Of a stretch of 64,000 nucleotides of DNA, positions 33,624 to 42,618 are shown one piece after another. A model generated the notes under the pieces. It did no database searches. It saw only the letters and a list, made by a program, of their open reading frames with translations, and was not told the DNA's origin. Source of the stretch: Butyricimonas sp. Marseille-P3923 (GTDB taxonomy: Bacteria > Bacteroidota > Bacteroidia > Bacteroidales > Marinifilaceae); contig NZ_FXXL01000005.1 of the NCBI RefSeq assembly GCF_900184685.1, positions 496,001-560,000 on the forward strand. Reading direction: 5' to 3'. How positions within the stretch are numbered: the stretch's first letter is position 1; each line of letters opens with the position of its first letter. The translations under genes and the position numbers were made by a program.

Positions 33624-35384
33624 TTATTTCTTTTTTCTCTCGTCAATAATCCCCTTCACCTCAGCCTCATACTTCTTGAAGGCATCGGATTGGAATTCGG
33701 AATAGTTCATCTGCTTGAATCCATTAATGATCCGTTTAAAGTAAGGATTAACCTCCTCGAACGTATCAAAATTAAACTCGGAGCGAACCACACCCAACAC
33801 CATTTCCAACATATACTTCTGGCGCTCCATTGAAGTAGAGCCGTCAATGTTGTCAAAAGCATCCTGCTGCAAGATCACGAAGTCAATCAACTCGGATTTC
33901 CAGTATACCACGTGATATTCCAATGGCACACCGTCATCTCCCAAAATGTCGATCTGTTCGGCTGTCTCCCGTCCCCGTACCAAAATATTACGGGCCTCAT
34001 TCACTCCGTCGATCCACGTGTCGGAAATATTCTTCTTGGCAAACTCCACGAACTCCGGGTATTCCAGATACTTGGAATAAGACTCCAACGTATCGATAGC
34101 CGGGTAACGTTTAGCATCGGCACGAGCCTGCGACAGAGCATAGAAACAACGAGCCACCTTCTTCGTGGACTCCGTCACCGGCTCTTTCAAGTTACCACCG
34201 GCGGGCGACACCGTACCGATAAAGGTCACGGAACCCGTCTTACCGTTATTCAAGTACACCATCCCGGCACGAGCGTAGAAGTTAGAAATAATTGCTGACA
34301 AGTCCATCGGGAAAGCATCCTGTCCCGGCAACTCCTCCATACGGTTGGACATCTCACGCAAAGCCTGAGCCCAACGGGAAGTAGAGTCGGCAAGCAACAA
34401 CACCTTCATACCCATGGAACGGTAATACTCCCCGATCGTCATTGCCGTGTAAACAGAAGCCTCACGGGCAGCAACGGGCATATTCGAGGTATTAGCGATA
34501 ATTGTCGTTCTCTCGTACAACTTACGACCGGAACGGGGGTCTTCCAGTTCGGGGAACTCCGTGAAGATTTCCACCACCTCGTTCGCACGCTCGCCACAGG
34601 CAGCCATGATAATAATATCGGCATCGGCAAAACGCGAAAGAGCATGTTGTAACACGGTCTTTCCCGTACCGAACGGACCGGGAATAAATCCGGTACCACC
34701 CTCCAGAATCGGGTTCATCGTGTCGATAACACGTACTCCCGTCTCCATCTGACGTGACGGACGCGGCTTATCCACGTAATTACGGATAGCCACCTTCACC
34801 GGCCATTTTTGTATCATACTCACGGGCACCTCTTTGCCAGCCTCGTCTTTCAACACAGCTATCGTGTCCATGATCGTGTACTCCCCGGCACCCACGATAG
34901 ATGCCACGGTAAACTCGCCCTTCAGTTTGAAAGGCACCATTATCTTGTGATCCAACCAGTTCTCTTTCACGTTACCCAACCAGTCGGCAGCCTTCACCTT
35001 ATCACCGACTTTTGCCAATGGGGTAAAACTCCATTTCTTATCTGCCTCCAACGGGTTCGTGTACTCACCACGTTTCAAGAATACCCCGGTCATCTTGTCC
35101 AAATCGTTCTGAAGACCGTCAAAATTCTTGGATAGCAAGCCCGGTCCCAATGTTACCTCCAACATGTGGTCCTCAAACTCCACTAAAGAACCGGGCTTCA
35201 ATCCCCGGGTACTTTCAAAAACCTGCACATAAGCAATATCCCCAACCACCTTGATGACCTCCGCCATTAACCGCTCGTCCCCGAGCCGGATAAAACAGAT
35301 CTCGTTCTGGGATACCGGTCCCTCGGTGCGCACAAGTACAAGATTGGAAATAATACTATGAACTTTTCCTTGTGTTTTATTCAT
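33624..35384 (-). CDS. ntpA: V-type ATPase subunit A (catalytic)
   Basis: 586 residues. Walker A GPFGTGKTVLQHAL with Lys242, the V/A-type non-homologous insertion between about 110 and 190, Walker B region KVLLLADSTSRWAQALREMS, and the C-terminal helical domain. It hydrolyses ATP, or makes it, in the V1 head. Follows the DUF2764 gene after 21 bases. Confidence 0.96.
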   Translation of the reverse strand: MNKTQGKVHSIISNLVLVRTEGPVSQNEICFIRLGDERLMAEVIKVVGDIAYVQVFESTRGLKPGSLVEFEDHMLEVTLGPGLLSKNFDGLQNDLDKMTGVFLKRGEYTNPLEADKKWSFTPLAKVGDKVKAADWLGNVKENWLDHKIMVPFKLKGEFTVASIVGAGEYTIMDTIAVLKDEAGKEVPVSMIQKWPVKVAIRNYVDKPRPSRQMETGVRVIDTMNPILEGGTGFIPGPFGTGKTVLQHALSRFADADIIIMAACGERANEVVEIFTEFPELEDPRSGRKLYERTTIIANTSNMPVAAREASVYTAMTIGEYYRSMGMKVLLLADSTSRWAQALREMSNRMEELPGQDAFPMDLSAIISNFYARAGMVYLNNGKTGSVTFIGTVSPAGGNLKEPVTESTKKVARCFYALSQARADAKRYPAIDTLESYSKYLEYPEFVEFAKKNISDTWIDGVNEARNILVRGRETAEQIDILGDDGVPLEYHVVYWKSELIDFVILQQDAFDNIDGSTSMERQKYMLEMVLGVVRSEFNFDTFEEVNPYFKRIINGFKQMNYSEFQSDAFKKYEAEVKGIIDERKKK

Positions 35385-35405
35385 CTCTTAATTTTAAATT
35401 TTAAA

Positions 35406-36242
35406 TCACTTAAATTCTTCCGCGAACTCAAAACTCCGTCTAAACTTATCGACTACCTCCATGAATACCTTTCGCCCCGACTCGGAGCTCATCTTGCTCC
35501 ACCTCTCGACGATCATCAGCTCAAGCATAAAACTCAAAACCTTTTCCATGGAAAAATACTCGTACACGACAGCCCCCTCAATGTAATCCCAATGAAGCAA
35601 ATCCAATCCCCGTTCCCGTTCCACGAGATTAGGGTTATTCATCAGCGACATCACCTTCTCCGCGTAAGGATATTCCATACTCAAACCGAAATCTTTCGAG
35701 TTCGAAGTCCTCAGCGCCTTGGAAACCGCATTATTACCAATAATCTCCGGGGCAACTTCCTTACCGTATTTCCGACAAGTAAAAGCGACTACCAAATTCT
35801 TAATATTCATCGAGAATTCCGCGTACTTTCTGACAAACTTGTTTCCACAATTCATCATATAATCGTAATACATCCAACTCAACACGTTCTCGGGCGAAGT
35901 CTCGTATTTAAGATGTTCCCCTTTGAAATCGGCAATAAATTGATTCAGGTAAGCAGGTAAAGAATTTTTGGGTTCGGCTATTTCGTCTTCCAACTGTTGC
36001 AACGGGTATACTGTTTCAAGGGCGGTATCGGGTTCCATCTTATTCAGCAAACGAAGGACTTGCTTGTTATCGGCAGGAAGGAAGAAAAGATTCATCAACT
36101 TCACGTCCTCCTTCTTCAAAGCCCCTTGCGCCAACTCCCGAAACCCGTTCACGGACAACGACAATTTCCGATCGTCCAGAAAGACCTCCGGTAAACCCGC
36201 GATTAAACAGTAGTAATTATTCTTTAATATCATCCTTTTCAA
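35406..36242 (-). CDS. DUF2764 protein, probable V-ATPase stalk component
   Basis: 278 residues, mostly helical, with no membrane segment. It has the DUF2764 opening (NNYYCLIAGLPEVFLDDRK) and MYYDYMMNCGNKFVRKYAEF in the centre. The family occurs almost only inside Bacteroidetes and spirochaete-type V-ATPase operons between the E and A genes, the position of subunit C in other operons. No separate C or F gene is visible in this operon, so DUF2764 probably does the job of C, linking rotor to ring. That equivalence is inferred from position and size. Confidence 0.85.
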   Translation of the reverse strand: MKRMILKNNYYCLIAGLPEVFLDDRKLSLSVNGFRELAQGALKKEDVKLMNLFFLPADNKQVLRLLNKMEPDTALETVYPLQQLEDEIAEPKNSLPAYLNQFIADFKGEHLKYETSPENVLSWMYYDYMMNCGNKFVRKYAEFSMNIKNLVVAFTCRKYGKEVAPEIIGNNAVSKALRTSNSKDFGLSMEYPYAEKVMSLMNNPNLVERERGLDLLHWDYIEGAVVYEYFSMEKVLSFMLELMIVERWSKMSSESGRKVFMEVVDKFRRSFEFAEEFK

Positions 36243-36267
36243 ATTTTAGATACTAAAAATCCAATAT

Positions 36268-36882
36268 CTATTTATTTTCTTCAAAAAGGAGCTTCTTCGT
36301 AAAGCCTTTGATATATTGGTTAAAGAAAGCCTCGAACAATTTCTCCGAGAACGCTATCTGGAACCCTCCGTCTTTCGGTTGAATCACGAATCCTTCGTCC
36401 AAGTTACCCACGTTCACCGTGAGTCCTTTATCCAGCAAATCCTTATATTTTGCCGTTACAAATGACTCGAATTTATCTTTCTCGTCAGCAGAAAGAAGTA
36501 CTTCCATATCCAAATTTCCCCCGGCAACATCCCACTTCTTCACGATTGTCATAACCAACTCTTGAATAAAAGCCTTTTCCTCGAATCCGACCTTGGCAAC
36601 CTCTCCCGCTACTTCTCCGGCAACAAGATTAGTAATTGCCTGTTTCAATGCAGTGATCGCTTGACGGGCACTCAACGTCATTTCAGACTCCGCCTTCTTC
36701 TTCAAGTTTGCCACATCGGTTTCAGCATCGGCATTCATCTGCTCCGCCTTTGCCTTTGCCTCGGCAACAATCTTTTCGGCCTCTTGCTTCGCTTGGTTGA
36801 TGATATTCTCCGCCTCCCGGCGAGCTTTATCAACCCCCTCATCATAAAGCTTCTTGGTCAAAATATCTAATTTATTCTCCAT
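36268..36882 (-). CDS. ntpE: V-type ATPase subunit E (peripheral stalk)
   Basis: 204 residues. Long charged N-terminal helix (about 1-80, Ala/Lys/Glu rich, ARREAENIINQAKQEAEKIV) followed by a globular C-terminal domain, as in the E subunit of the peripheral stalk. First gene of the operon. The upstream 140 bases contain no exact TAnnTTTG box; a 226-bp inverted repeat begins beyond that. Confidence 0.85.
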   Translation of the reverse strand: MENKLDILTKKLYDEGVDKARREAENIINQAKQEAEKIVAEAKAKAEQMNADAETDVANLKKKAESEMTLSARQAITALKQAITNLVAGEVAGEVAKVGFEEKAFIQELVMTIVKKWDVAGGNLDMEVLLSADEKDKFESFVTAKYKDLLDKGLTVNVGNLDEGFVIQPKDGGFQIAFSEKLFEAFFNQYIKGFTKKLLFEENK

Positions 36883-37021
36883 AGTAAAAAACGTATTATA
36901 TATATTAATTTATTCTTCTTTCATCCAAACAAATAGAACTCAATAAACATGCCAGTGTTCCAGAAAAACGGCGTCAAGATATTAAAAAACCTTCACAAAA
37001 ACAAATATTTTCTCATATTCC

Positions 37022-37247
37022 CAGGGCGAACGCATCAAAAGGCTTTTCGCCCGGTTCATAAAGTTGAGCTTTCAGCTCATAAAGTTTATAAAGTTCATAA
37101 AGTAACGGGCGTCCTTCGGACAAGGTTTACCGGCAGCTATGCTGCCGTGGACAAAGCGCCCGCTAGGGTCCATAAACCTTATGAACTTTATAGACTTTAT
37201 AAACTTTTAACTAAAAGGGCGAAAAGCGTTTTGACGCATTCGCCCTG
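37022..37247. repeat. 226-bp nested inverted repeat upstream of the V-ATPase operon
   Basis: The 31-base ends (37022-37052 and 37217-37247) are inverted copies matching at 28 of 31 positions, each beginning or ending with CAGGGCGAA / TTCGCCCTG. Each end can also fold on itself (GGGCGAA...TTCGCCC). Inside, the words TTTATAAAGTTCATAAAGT and ACTTTATAGACTTTATAAAC are inverted again, and the centre holds the hairpin GGCAGC-TAT-GCTGCC. No coding sequence. It resembles a small non-autonomous element or a large structured leader; the inner words match the repeat cluster at 6004. The remainder of the 36883-37344 gap shows nothing else. Confidence 0.85.
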
Positions 37248-37344
37248 CTCGTATTCCAACAGCCTGCCAAAAGTACACGAGAAAAACTTATAAAACGAAA
37301 AGCCGCACCATTTAGATGCGACTCTTCACTTGTTTAACTTTTCG

Positions 37345-37518
37345 CTATTTCTCTCGTCGATGCTTACTCCACCGATATTTGCACCAAGCCACCACGACTG
37401 AACTGATCACTCCTCCCACGATACTCAATATCCCCGCCACTAAATCATTCGCCAACTGTGAGAAAAAGGCATTCAAACTCAACGTGAAGAATATTCCGGT
37501 AAAAAAATAAATACTCAT
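37345..37518 (-). CDS. Small hydrophobic membrane protein, 57 residues
   Basis: ATG at 37518 to TAG at 37347-37345. The peptide has two hydrophobic stretches (IYFFTGIFFTLSLNAFF and VAGILSIVGGVISSVVVAW) separated by a short polar turn, then a basic tail KYRWSKHRREK that should face the cytoplasm. It lies six bases after the DUF6266 pseudogene on the same strand. The open frame on the opposite strand here has no protein-like features. I do not recognise a family. Confidence 0.55.
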   Translation of the reverse strand: MSIYFFTGIFFTLSLNAFFSQLANDLVAGILSIVGGVISSVVVAWCKYRWSKHRREK

Positions 37519-37524
37519 CACGGA

Positions 37525-37783
37525 TCACTCGATAATCAAATATTCACTATCCGATACTTGACTACCATTCTTTGACGTGGCAAAACAATAGGCCACAACC
37601 TTCGAGTTATCCCAACCTTTCGGAAGCGCGAAACTGGAACTGCCACTCTCGCCTCTATTCCTCAACGTGACAATCTTCAGGCGTTTCAATGCAGTCTCGA
37701 ACAATACGGCATATACTCTATCATCCACTAACGAGTCAGCGTACTCGTCCTCTGATTCCCAAACAATTTTTTACTTCTGCCAT
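37525..37783 (-). pseudogene. DUF6266-like pseudogene
   Basis: A 5' remnant begins at the ATG at 37783 with MAEVKN, the usual start of DUF6266 proteins, but is out of frame with the remainder. A second frame encodes only the C-terminal half: VWESEDEYADSL, then DDRVYAVLFETALKRL and a typical end VVAYCFATSKNGSQVSDSEY. About the first two thirds of the domain is missing and a stop separates the two frames, so an internal deletion is the simplest explanation. Intact relatives are at 5346 and 6179. Confidence 0.7.
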
Positions 37784-37837
37784 AAGCTCTCGTTTTAATA
37801 AATACCAACGTTTACATCTCTCTCGTTTTTCTGAATG

Positions 37838-37845
37838 CAAAAGTA
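37838..37845 (-). promoter_or_regulatory. Predicted -7 element of the DUF6266 pseudogene
   Basis: The minus strand reads TACTTTTG, matching TAnnTTTG, 55 bases upstream of the remnant start at 37783. Its survival beside a broken gene could keep the 57-residue membrane protein expressed. Confidence 0.45.
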
Positions 37846-37863
37846 CATCCCCTGCCAAACTCC

Positions 37864-37894
37864 ATCACTACACGCGTGCCCCGCGTGTAGTGAT
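37864..37894 (+). terminator. Hairpin ATCACTACACGCG / CGCGTGTAGTGAT
   Basis: A perfect 13-bp stem (37864-37876 and 37882-37894) with a TGCCC loop followed by TTTATTTTC on the plus strand. On the minus strand it lies just after the stop of the RteC-like gene (37969) and just before the pseudogene promoter, so it probably isolates the two. Confidence 0.6.
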
Positions 37895-37968
37895 TTTATT
37901 TTCAATGCATTGATTATCAATAGCGATTTTTTTTGAAAAATCCACAAACTAACTCTACCCCACATCAT

Positions 37969-38590
37969 TTAATGCCTCCGGGCATCCTTCTCATCTTTGG
38001 CCTGCTCTATCAAAAACACCAACTGTTTCGAAAACACCGCTACATCCTTCAGTCTTCCAAAAATATCCCGCTTCAGATCCCGGTAATTCGGAAGTTTCAT
38101 CCCGAAAACCCGCTCCACCAGCTTGATAATCTCGTCATAACCCATCAACTTTCCCCTCGGCGACCACAACACCTTCGCTAGACAAATCCCCAATGCCAAT
38201 TCCGCCATTTCCATTTTCGGATTTTCCGACTTCCAAATTGCCAGCGGTCCGTCATCCAGATGCCCGGCAAACCATTCCGGTTTTTCCAATCGCTCCCGTA
38301 CCAACCGGATCTCGTGCTCCACCCGCATCAATACGGCATGAAGACACAAACTCACCGTGATCTTTTTTTCCAGTCCCGTCACAAATTTGATACACCTCGT
38401 CCCAAACCTGCAACCGGATACGGATACCTTCCAAACCGCGAGCCACCTCACTATAATCCCGCACCTCCTCACTCCATTTCACCAAATCGTTCACGAACTC
38501 CAGAACAATCACCTCTATTTGTTCACCCGACATCTCTTGAGCACCTTCTTTTAACCAAGAGAACAACCTCCCTTTCAATAAATGTTCCAT
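37969..38590 (-). pseudogene. RteC-like gene with a +1 frameshift in a run of seven A
   Basis: Two overlapping frames together make one protein of about 206 residues: residues 1-74 from the ATG at 38590 (MEHLLKGRLFSWLKEGAQEM onward), then the second frame from KKITVSLCLHAVL to the stop at 37969. The break falls at 38363-38369, where the coding strand has GGAAAAAAAGAT; removing one A joins the frames. The C-terminal part (MAELALGICLAKVLWSPRG, VFGMKLPNYRDLKRDIFGR) follows the pattern of RteC-domain proteins, which were first known as regulators of conjugative-transposon excision but occur widely as uncharacterised proteins. No mobile element is visible nearby. Real mutation, slippage site or sequencing error cannot be told apart here. 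Confidence 0.65.
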
Positions 38591-38610
38591 AATCACATTT
38601 TTTAATTTAT

Positions 38611-38642
38611 AAAAAAAGCCCCGGGAACTCTTCTCCCGAGGC
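38611..38642 (-). terminator. Terminator downstream of the polysaccharide operon
   Basis: On the minus strand GCCTCGGGA pairs with TCCCGGGGC (one mismatch) around a seven-base loop and is followed by seven T. It lies about 100 bases after the stop of the last export gene (38747) and just upstream of the RteC-like start. Confidence 0.8.
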
Positions 38643-38746
38643 ATATCTTCAATCACCGCATCGTCTAACCGGCAATCCCTTTACCCATAAATCCTTTCAT
38701 CAATCGTAAATCATGGAACGAACAAGAAATTCCTTCAATCTAAAAT

Positions 38747-39457
38747 TTAAAATCGTAAATTAGTCAGGTTTTTCGCCTCTCCCGATCTCAAAAACTTCTC
38801 CAAAAGCTCCACTTGCTTGATCGAATGAATATCTCCCGAAACATGATCGATCAAACCTGCCGCTGCCAGAGCCTTCGCCCCGTGTTGAGCCTCTTTTCCG
38901 TAAAATCCGACAAACGATAACAGATTCACCTGCATCCGACATCCCCTGTGCTTCAAATCCTCAGCACGTTCTTCCAAATGCCCCGCGTAAAACGGGTAAC
39001 GTTCCGGGTGTGCCAATACCGGCGTGTAGCCCTTGTCCTGCAATCGAAAAACCACCTCCTCGAAAGAAGGCGATGCCGCCACGAAACTATGCTCCACCAG
39101 CACTTTTCCCCCGTCAAACGAGGCAATATCTCCCTGCTTGATCAAATCTATCATGTACTCCCCGACTTTGTACTCCGCTCCCGCGTCAGCGTCTATATCA
39201 ATCCCCTCCTTTGCCAAACACGTTCTCAATGCCTCCAACTTCTCTAAAATCCCACCTCGCGTGTTCAAAGGCGACGGGAAAGATATATGAGGGGTAAAAG
39301 AAAACCTCTTCACCCCCAGTGCCAACATTTTCTTCACGATCACCACCGAATCCTCCATCTTCCTCACCCCGTCATCCAATCCCGGCAAGATATGAGAATG
39401 CACGTCATGCTCGTAAAAGAAGTATTGTTTATTCTCCCTTCGAAACCAACTCATCAC
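38747..39457 (-). CDS. CpsB/CapC-family tyrosine phosphatase (PHP fold)
   Basis: 236 residues, cytoplasmic. PHP metal-binding motifs are visible: DVHSHILPGLDDG near the start, TPHI around 55, an internal VEHSFVAA, LAHPERYPFY near 148 and GDIHS near 210. Enzymes of this family remove phosphate from the C-terminal tyrosines of the polysaccharide co-polymerase kinase, here encoded four bases upstream with an overlapping stop. Last gene of the polysaccharide operon. Confidence 0.9.
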   Translation of the reverse strand: MMSWFRRENKQYFFYEHDVHSHILPGLDDGVRKMEDSVVIVKKMLALGVKRFSFTPHISFPSPLNTRGGILEKLEALRTCLAKEGIDIDADAGAEYKVGEYMIDLIKQGDIASFDGGKVLVEHSFVAASPSFEEVVFRLQDKGYTPVLAHPERYPFYAGHLEERAEDLKHRGCRMQVNLLSFVGFYGKEAQHGAKALAAAGLIDHVSGDIHSIKQVELLEKFLRSGEAKNLTNLRF

Positions 39458-41820
39458 TTTGTCGATTTACGTTTTTTCCCCTTTTTCTCACCGGCATCCT
39501 GCCCGTAGCCATAACCATAACCGTAGCCATAACCATAGCCATAACCGTACCCGTAACCACCGGAACGACTCATCTTTATACCGTTCACCACGATTCCTAA
39601 ATTCTCCATACGTTTCCCTTTCTCCAGATCGGTAATCACCCGCAATCCCTTCTTGTCAAGCACGTTTGCCCGAACCACGTAAACACAGGCATCCGCATAC
39701 CCGCTCAAGGAGAATCCATCCGCCAGTATCCCCAACGGCGGTGTATCAAGAATAATAACAGAAAAATCTTTTTTCAAGCATTCCAACAATTCGCCCATCC
39801 GGGGACTCGCTATCAACTGTGTCGGGTTCGGCGGTACAGTACCCCCGAATATCACGTGAAGGTTATCATCCACCTTCTCGATAATCGAACCCGGGTCATC
39901 CACCATCCCTGCCAAGTACGCAGACAGCCCTTTCTTGTTCTCTCTCTTGAAATACTCGTTCAATTTCGGGTTTCGCAAGTCACAACCGATCACGATCACT
40001 TTCTTACCCGCCTTGGCATAAGCGTTAGCCAGATGTGCGGCAACTAGCGATTTTCCCTCTCTTGGTATAGTGGAAGAAACCATGATCACCGGCACTCCCT
40101 TTTGCTTGATCAAGTAATTCAAATTTTCCCGAATCAAATGCATCGATTCCGACATCAGGAAATCTTCTTGGGAAACAGACGTTTTATCCTCGGGTAATTG
40201 CGGCAAAGTTCCCAGCAAAGGTGAACTCACAACCTTTTCTACCTCGGAAGCATCTCTCACCTTCGTATCCCACATATCTGCCACAAACATAATCCCCACG
40301 GGCAAAACGGCACCGATAAACAACCCGAATAATAAAATAAGCATTTTTCTCGGGGCTACCGGATGCTCCCCCGGGTCCGGGTTCTCGATAATTTTGGCCA
40401 TCGGCACGTACATCAGCTTGGCGATCTCCGCCTCCTCCCGTTTCTGCATCAGGAACAAGAAAAGATTCTCCTTTAATTCCTGTTCGCGGGCAATGGAACG
40501 GTATTGTTTTTCTTGCGTGGGAACGGATATCAATTTCTCTTCCACCAGTTGACTCTCACGCTCCAGACTCTTAATCTTAATATCCAACCCCTTCTCCACA
40601 TTCGCAATTGCCGAGCGGATACTACTTTTCAATTCCCGGAGCTGCATTTCCAACCCCGTGATAATCGGGTTACTCTCGCGGGCAGACTGTAATAACTTTC
40701 CCCTTCGCAACACCATCTCGTTATACTTACTGATCCCGCTGTTTAATGTCTCGTCCGTAAGCCCGAGCCGTTCCGGCAAAATCCTGAACTCCTCACCTTG
40801 CCTATCCTCAAGGTAAGAGCGCACGCTCTTTACCACGTCCATTTCCGTCGCCAACTTCAACAACTCCGCATCGGTCACCTTCTTCTGCTCCATCACCAAA
40901 GCCGCATCCGAAGTCAAGTTCGTCAACTGGTTCCTTTTCTTGAACGATTCTGCATCATTCTCTATATCACCCAACTCTTGGTTGATCACCCGCAAACGCT
41001 CATTGATAAACTCCACTGTCTTTTCCGACACGAGTTGTTTATCATCAATCCCGTTTTCATTGTAACGCCGGATCATCGTGTAAAGAAAATCCATGCCTTT
41101 TATCGGGTTCGTTTCTTTCAACGAAACCCCCACCGCACTCGTGTTCTTCTCCAGTAAATTTATCTCCAGCCGCTTGTGGAAATCCGTGGCGGCTTTCCCG
41201 TAAGATAACAGATCCACGCGTATTTCATCTCCAGCCCGTAACGACGAATCACTTCTCTCCACCGTCATCCGATAATCACCCATCGGGATCGCCCGGGAAA
41301 ACTCCCCCTCGAACATGATATTCCTGTCCGCATCAAGTACCTCAATCCGGTTCATCTCTCTTGCTATCACGTAAAGCGTCGTATCTTTAATATTCTCCGG
41401 CAAATCAACCAAAACCCGCACGGGAGAGTCCTTATACAACTTCTCGTCCCTCAATACTTTCTCCCGCGTATAATCCACGTTCAATTCCAGTTCCTTTACC
41501 ACATCCAGAATCAAATTCTTGGATTTCAATTCCACGATCTCGTTCTCCACCATCATGTTCCCCTGAAACAAACCCAACTCTTTCAACATCGGGTTCACCC
41601 CGACTTCCCCCTTCTTCGAGTCACTAATCATCACCTTCGCCCCCACTTTATACACCGGCGTCGAACTAAAACAAACGTACAAAGCTATGCCTGCACACAA
41701 CGGAATACTGATGGCAAACCACCACCAACGAGCCAAAATTTTAAAGAAAAAAGCTCTCAGGTCAAAATACTCTTCTTCTTCTGCCTGAATCAAATTACTA
41801 TCTTGGTTGGTCATCTTCAT
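39454..41820 (-). CDS. Polysaccharide co-polymerase / BY-kinase (Wzc-like)
   Basis: 788-residue inner-membrane protein. Wzz domain with TM1 about 33-52 and a long periplasmic coiled-coil region, TM2 about 490-512, then a cytoplasmic tyrosine kinase with Walker A SSTIPREGKS (Lys590), Walker A' VIGCDLRNPKL and Walker B VIILDTPPLG. The C terminus carries about ten Tyr-Gly pairs in a row (near 755-776), the autophosphorylated tyrosine cluster in an unusually regular form, then a Lys-rich end. It sets chain length and drives export with the Wza-like protein. Confidence 0.93.
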   Translation of the reverse strand: MKMTNQDSNLIQAEEEEYFDLRAFFFKILARWWWFAISIPLCAGIALYVCFSSTPVYKVGAKVMISDSKKGEVGVNPMLKELGLFQGNMMVENEIVELKSKNLILDVVKELELNVDYTREKVLRDEKLYKDSPVRVLVDLPENIKDTTLYVIAREMNRIEVLDADRNIMFEGEFSRAIPMGDYRMTVERSDSSLRAGDEIRVDLLSYGKAATDFHKRLEINLLEKNTSAVGVSLKETNPIKGMDFLYTMIRRYNENGIDDKQLVSEKTVEFINERLRVINQELGDIENDAESFKKRNQLTNLTSDAALVMEQKKVTDAELLKLATEMDVVKSVRSYLEDRQGEEFRILPERLGLTDETLNSGISKYNEMVLRRGKLLQSARESNPIITGLEMQLRELKSSIRSAIANVEKGLDIKIKSLERESQLVEEKLISVPTQEKQYRSIAREQELKENLFLFLMQKREEAEIAKLMYVPMAKIIENPDPGEHPVAPRKMLILLFGLFIGAVLPVGIMFVADMWDTKVRDASEVEKVVSSPLLGTLPQLPEDKTSVSQEDFLMSESMHLIRENLNYLIKQKGVPVIMVSSTIPREGKSLVAAHLANAYAKAGKKVIVIGCDLRNPKLNEYFKRENKKGLSAYLAGMVDDPGSIIEKVDDNLHVIFGGTVPPNPTQLIASPRMGELLECLKKDFSVIILDTPPLGILADGFSLSGYADACVYVVRANVLDKKGLRVITDLEKGKRMENLGIVVNGIKMSRSGGYGYGYGYGYGYGYGYGYGQDAGEKKGKKRKSTK
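39502..39561 (-). repeat. Tandem Tyr-Gly codon repeat in the kinase tail
   Basis: The stretch is built of 6- and 12-bp units of TATGG/TACGG type encoding alternating Tyr and Gly. Such repeats can gain or lose units by slippage, which would change the number of phosphorylatable tyrosines. Confidence 0.7.
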
Positions 41821-41838
41821 AAATTAATTCTTCCGAAA

Positions 41839-42609
41839 CTATTTAGTCAAGGTTATAAGTGCCACGATCGTCGATAAACTCGACAATATATAAGGCAAGA
41901 AAGTACTCACGCTTCCCCCGGCTATACGCCCCTTGTTTGGCTCCACGTAAACCACATCATTCTGTTGCAGGTAGAAAAAGGGGGAATCTATAAAATCACT
42001 CGATGTTAAATCTATCCGTGCGAAGATTTTCTCGCCGCCCTGTTCTCGCATCACCAGCACGTTCTTCCGTTTCCCGTTAATCTGCAAATCTCCCGCCATA
42101 CCCAAGGCATCCAACAAAGACACTCGCTCGCTGACCACTTTATAACTACCGGGACTTTTCACCTCTCCCAATATCGTCACCTTGAAATTCTGGAATTGTA
42201 TCGTCACGATCGGATTCTTCAAGTAAACAGATAATTTTTCTTTCAACATCTCTGCCAAGTCATTTCGCGAGATTCCCTCCACTTTCAATTTCCCGAGTAC
42301 CGGGAAATCTATTTCTCCGTTCTTGTCCACGAGGTATCCCCTTGGAATCTGTTGTGTCGAAGTCGTGCTTACCTCCCGCCCCAACCCAATCATCGGCGTG
42401 TTAAAGGGTAACGCAGATTCCAGATCATCACACGACACGATGATGGATAACAGATCATCCGTGTGGATCACAGTCTTGTACTCACTCTCCGCTTTTATCC
42501 GTTTATTAACATCCACATCCTGCAAATACACCACTTTCTTGCTCGAGGCACAGGAGGCCAACAATCCCCCGGTCAACAACAACACGATCACGTTTTTTAT
42601 CAAACACAT
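41839..42609 (-). CDS. Polysaccharide export lipoprotein (Wza-like)
   Basis: 256 residues with lipobox LLASC at about residue 20. Poly_export domain about 45-130 (DDLLSIIVSCDDLESA, GYLVDKNGEIDFPVLGKLKV) and one SLBB-type domain about 145-220 (VTILGEVKSPGSYKV). One C-terminal hydrophobic helix (FLPYILSSLSTIVALITL) instead of the amphipathic helix of E. coli Wza. Forms the outer-membrane export channel. Lies 18 bases before the Wzc-like gene. Confidence 0.92.
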   Translation of the reverse strand: MCLIKNVIVLLLTGGLLASCASSKKVVYLQDVDVNKRIKAESEYKTVIHTDDLLSIIVSCDDLESALPFNTPMIGLGREVSTTSTQQIPRGYLVDKNGEIDFPVLGKLKVEGISRNDLAEMLKEKLSVYLKNPIVTIQFQNFKVTILGEVKSPGSYKVVSERVSLLDALGMAGDLQINGKRKNVLVMREQGGEKIFARIDLTSSDFIDSPFFYLQQNDVVYVEPNKGRIAGGSVSTFLPYILSSLSTIVALITLTK

Positions 42610-42618
42610 AGATTTAGA

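Noticed and set aside
37316-37510. 64-codon plus-strand frame
   Set aside because: The minus-strand 57-codon frame over the same bases gives a coherent two-helix membrane protein with a basic tail; the plus frame does not.
37969-38590. Programmed -1 frameshift in the RteC-like gene
   Set aside because: Joining the frames needs +1 (or -2), not the -1 slip expected at an A-rich heptamer, and no stimulatory structure was evident.
39502-39561. CRISPR-like array in the plus-strand reading of the kinase tail
   Set aside because: Units are 6-12 bp without spacers and encode the known tyrosine-rich tail.
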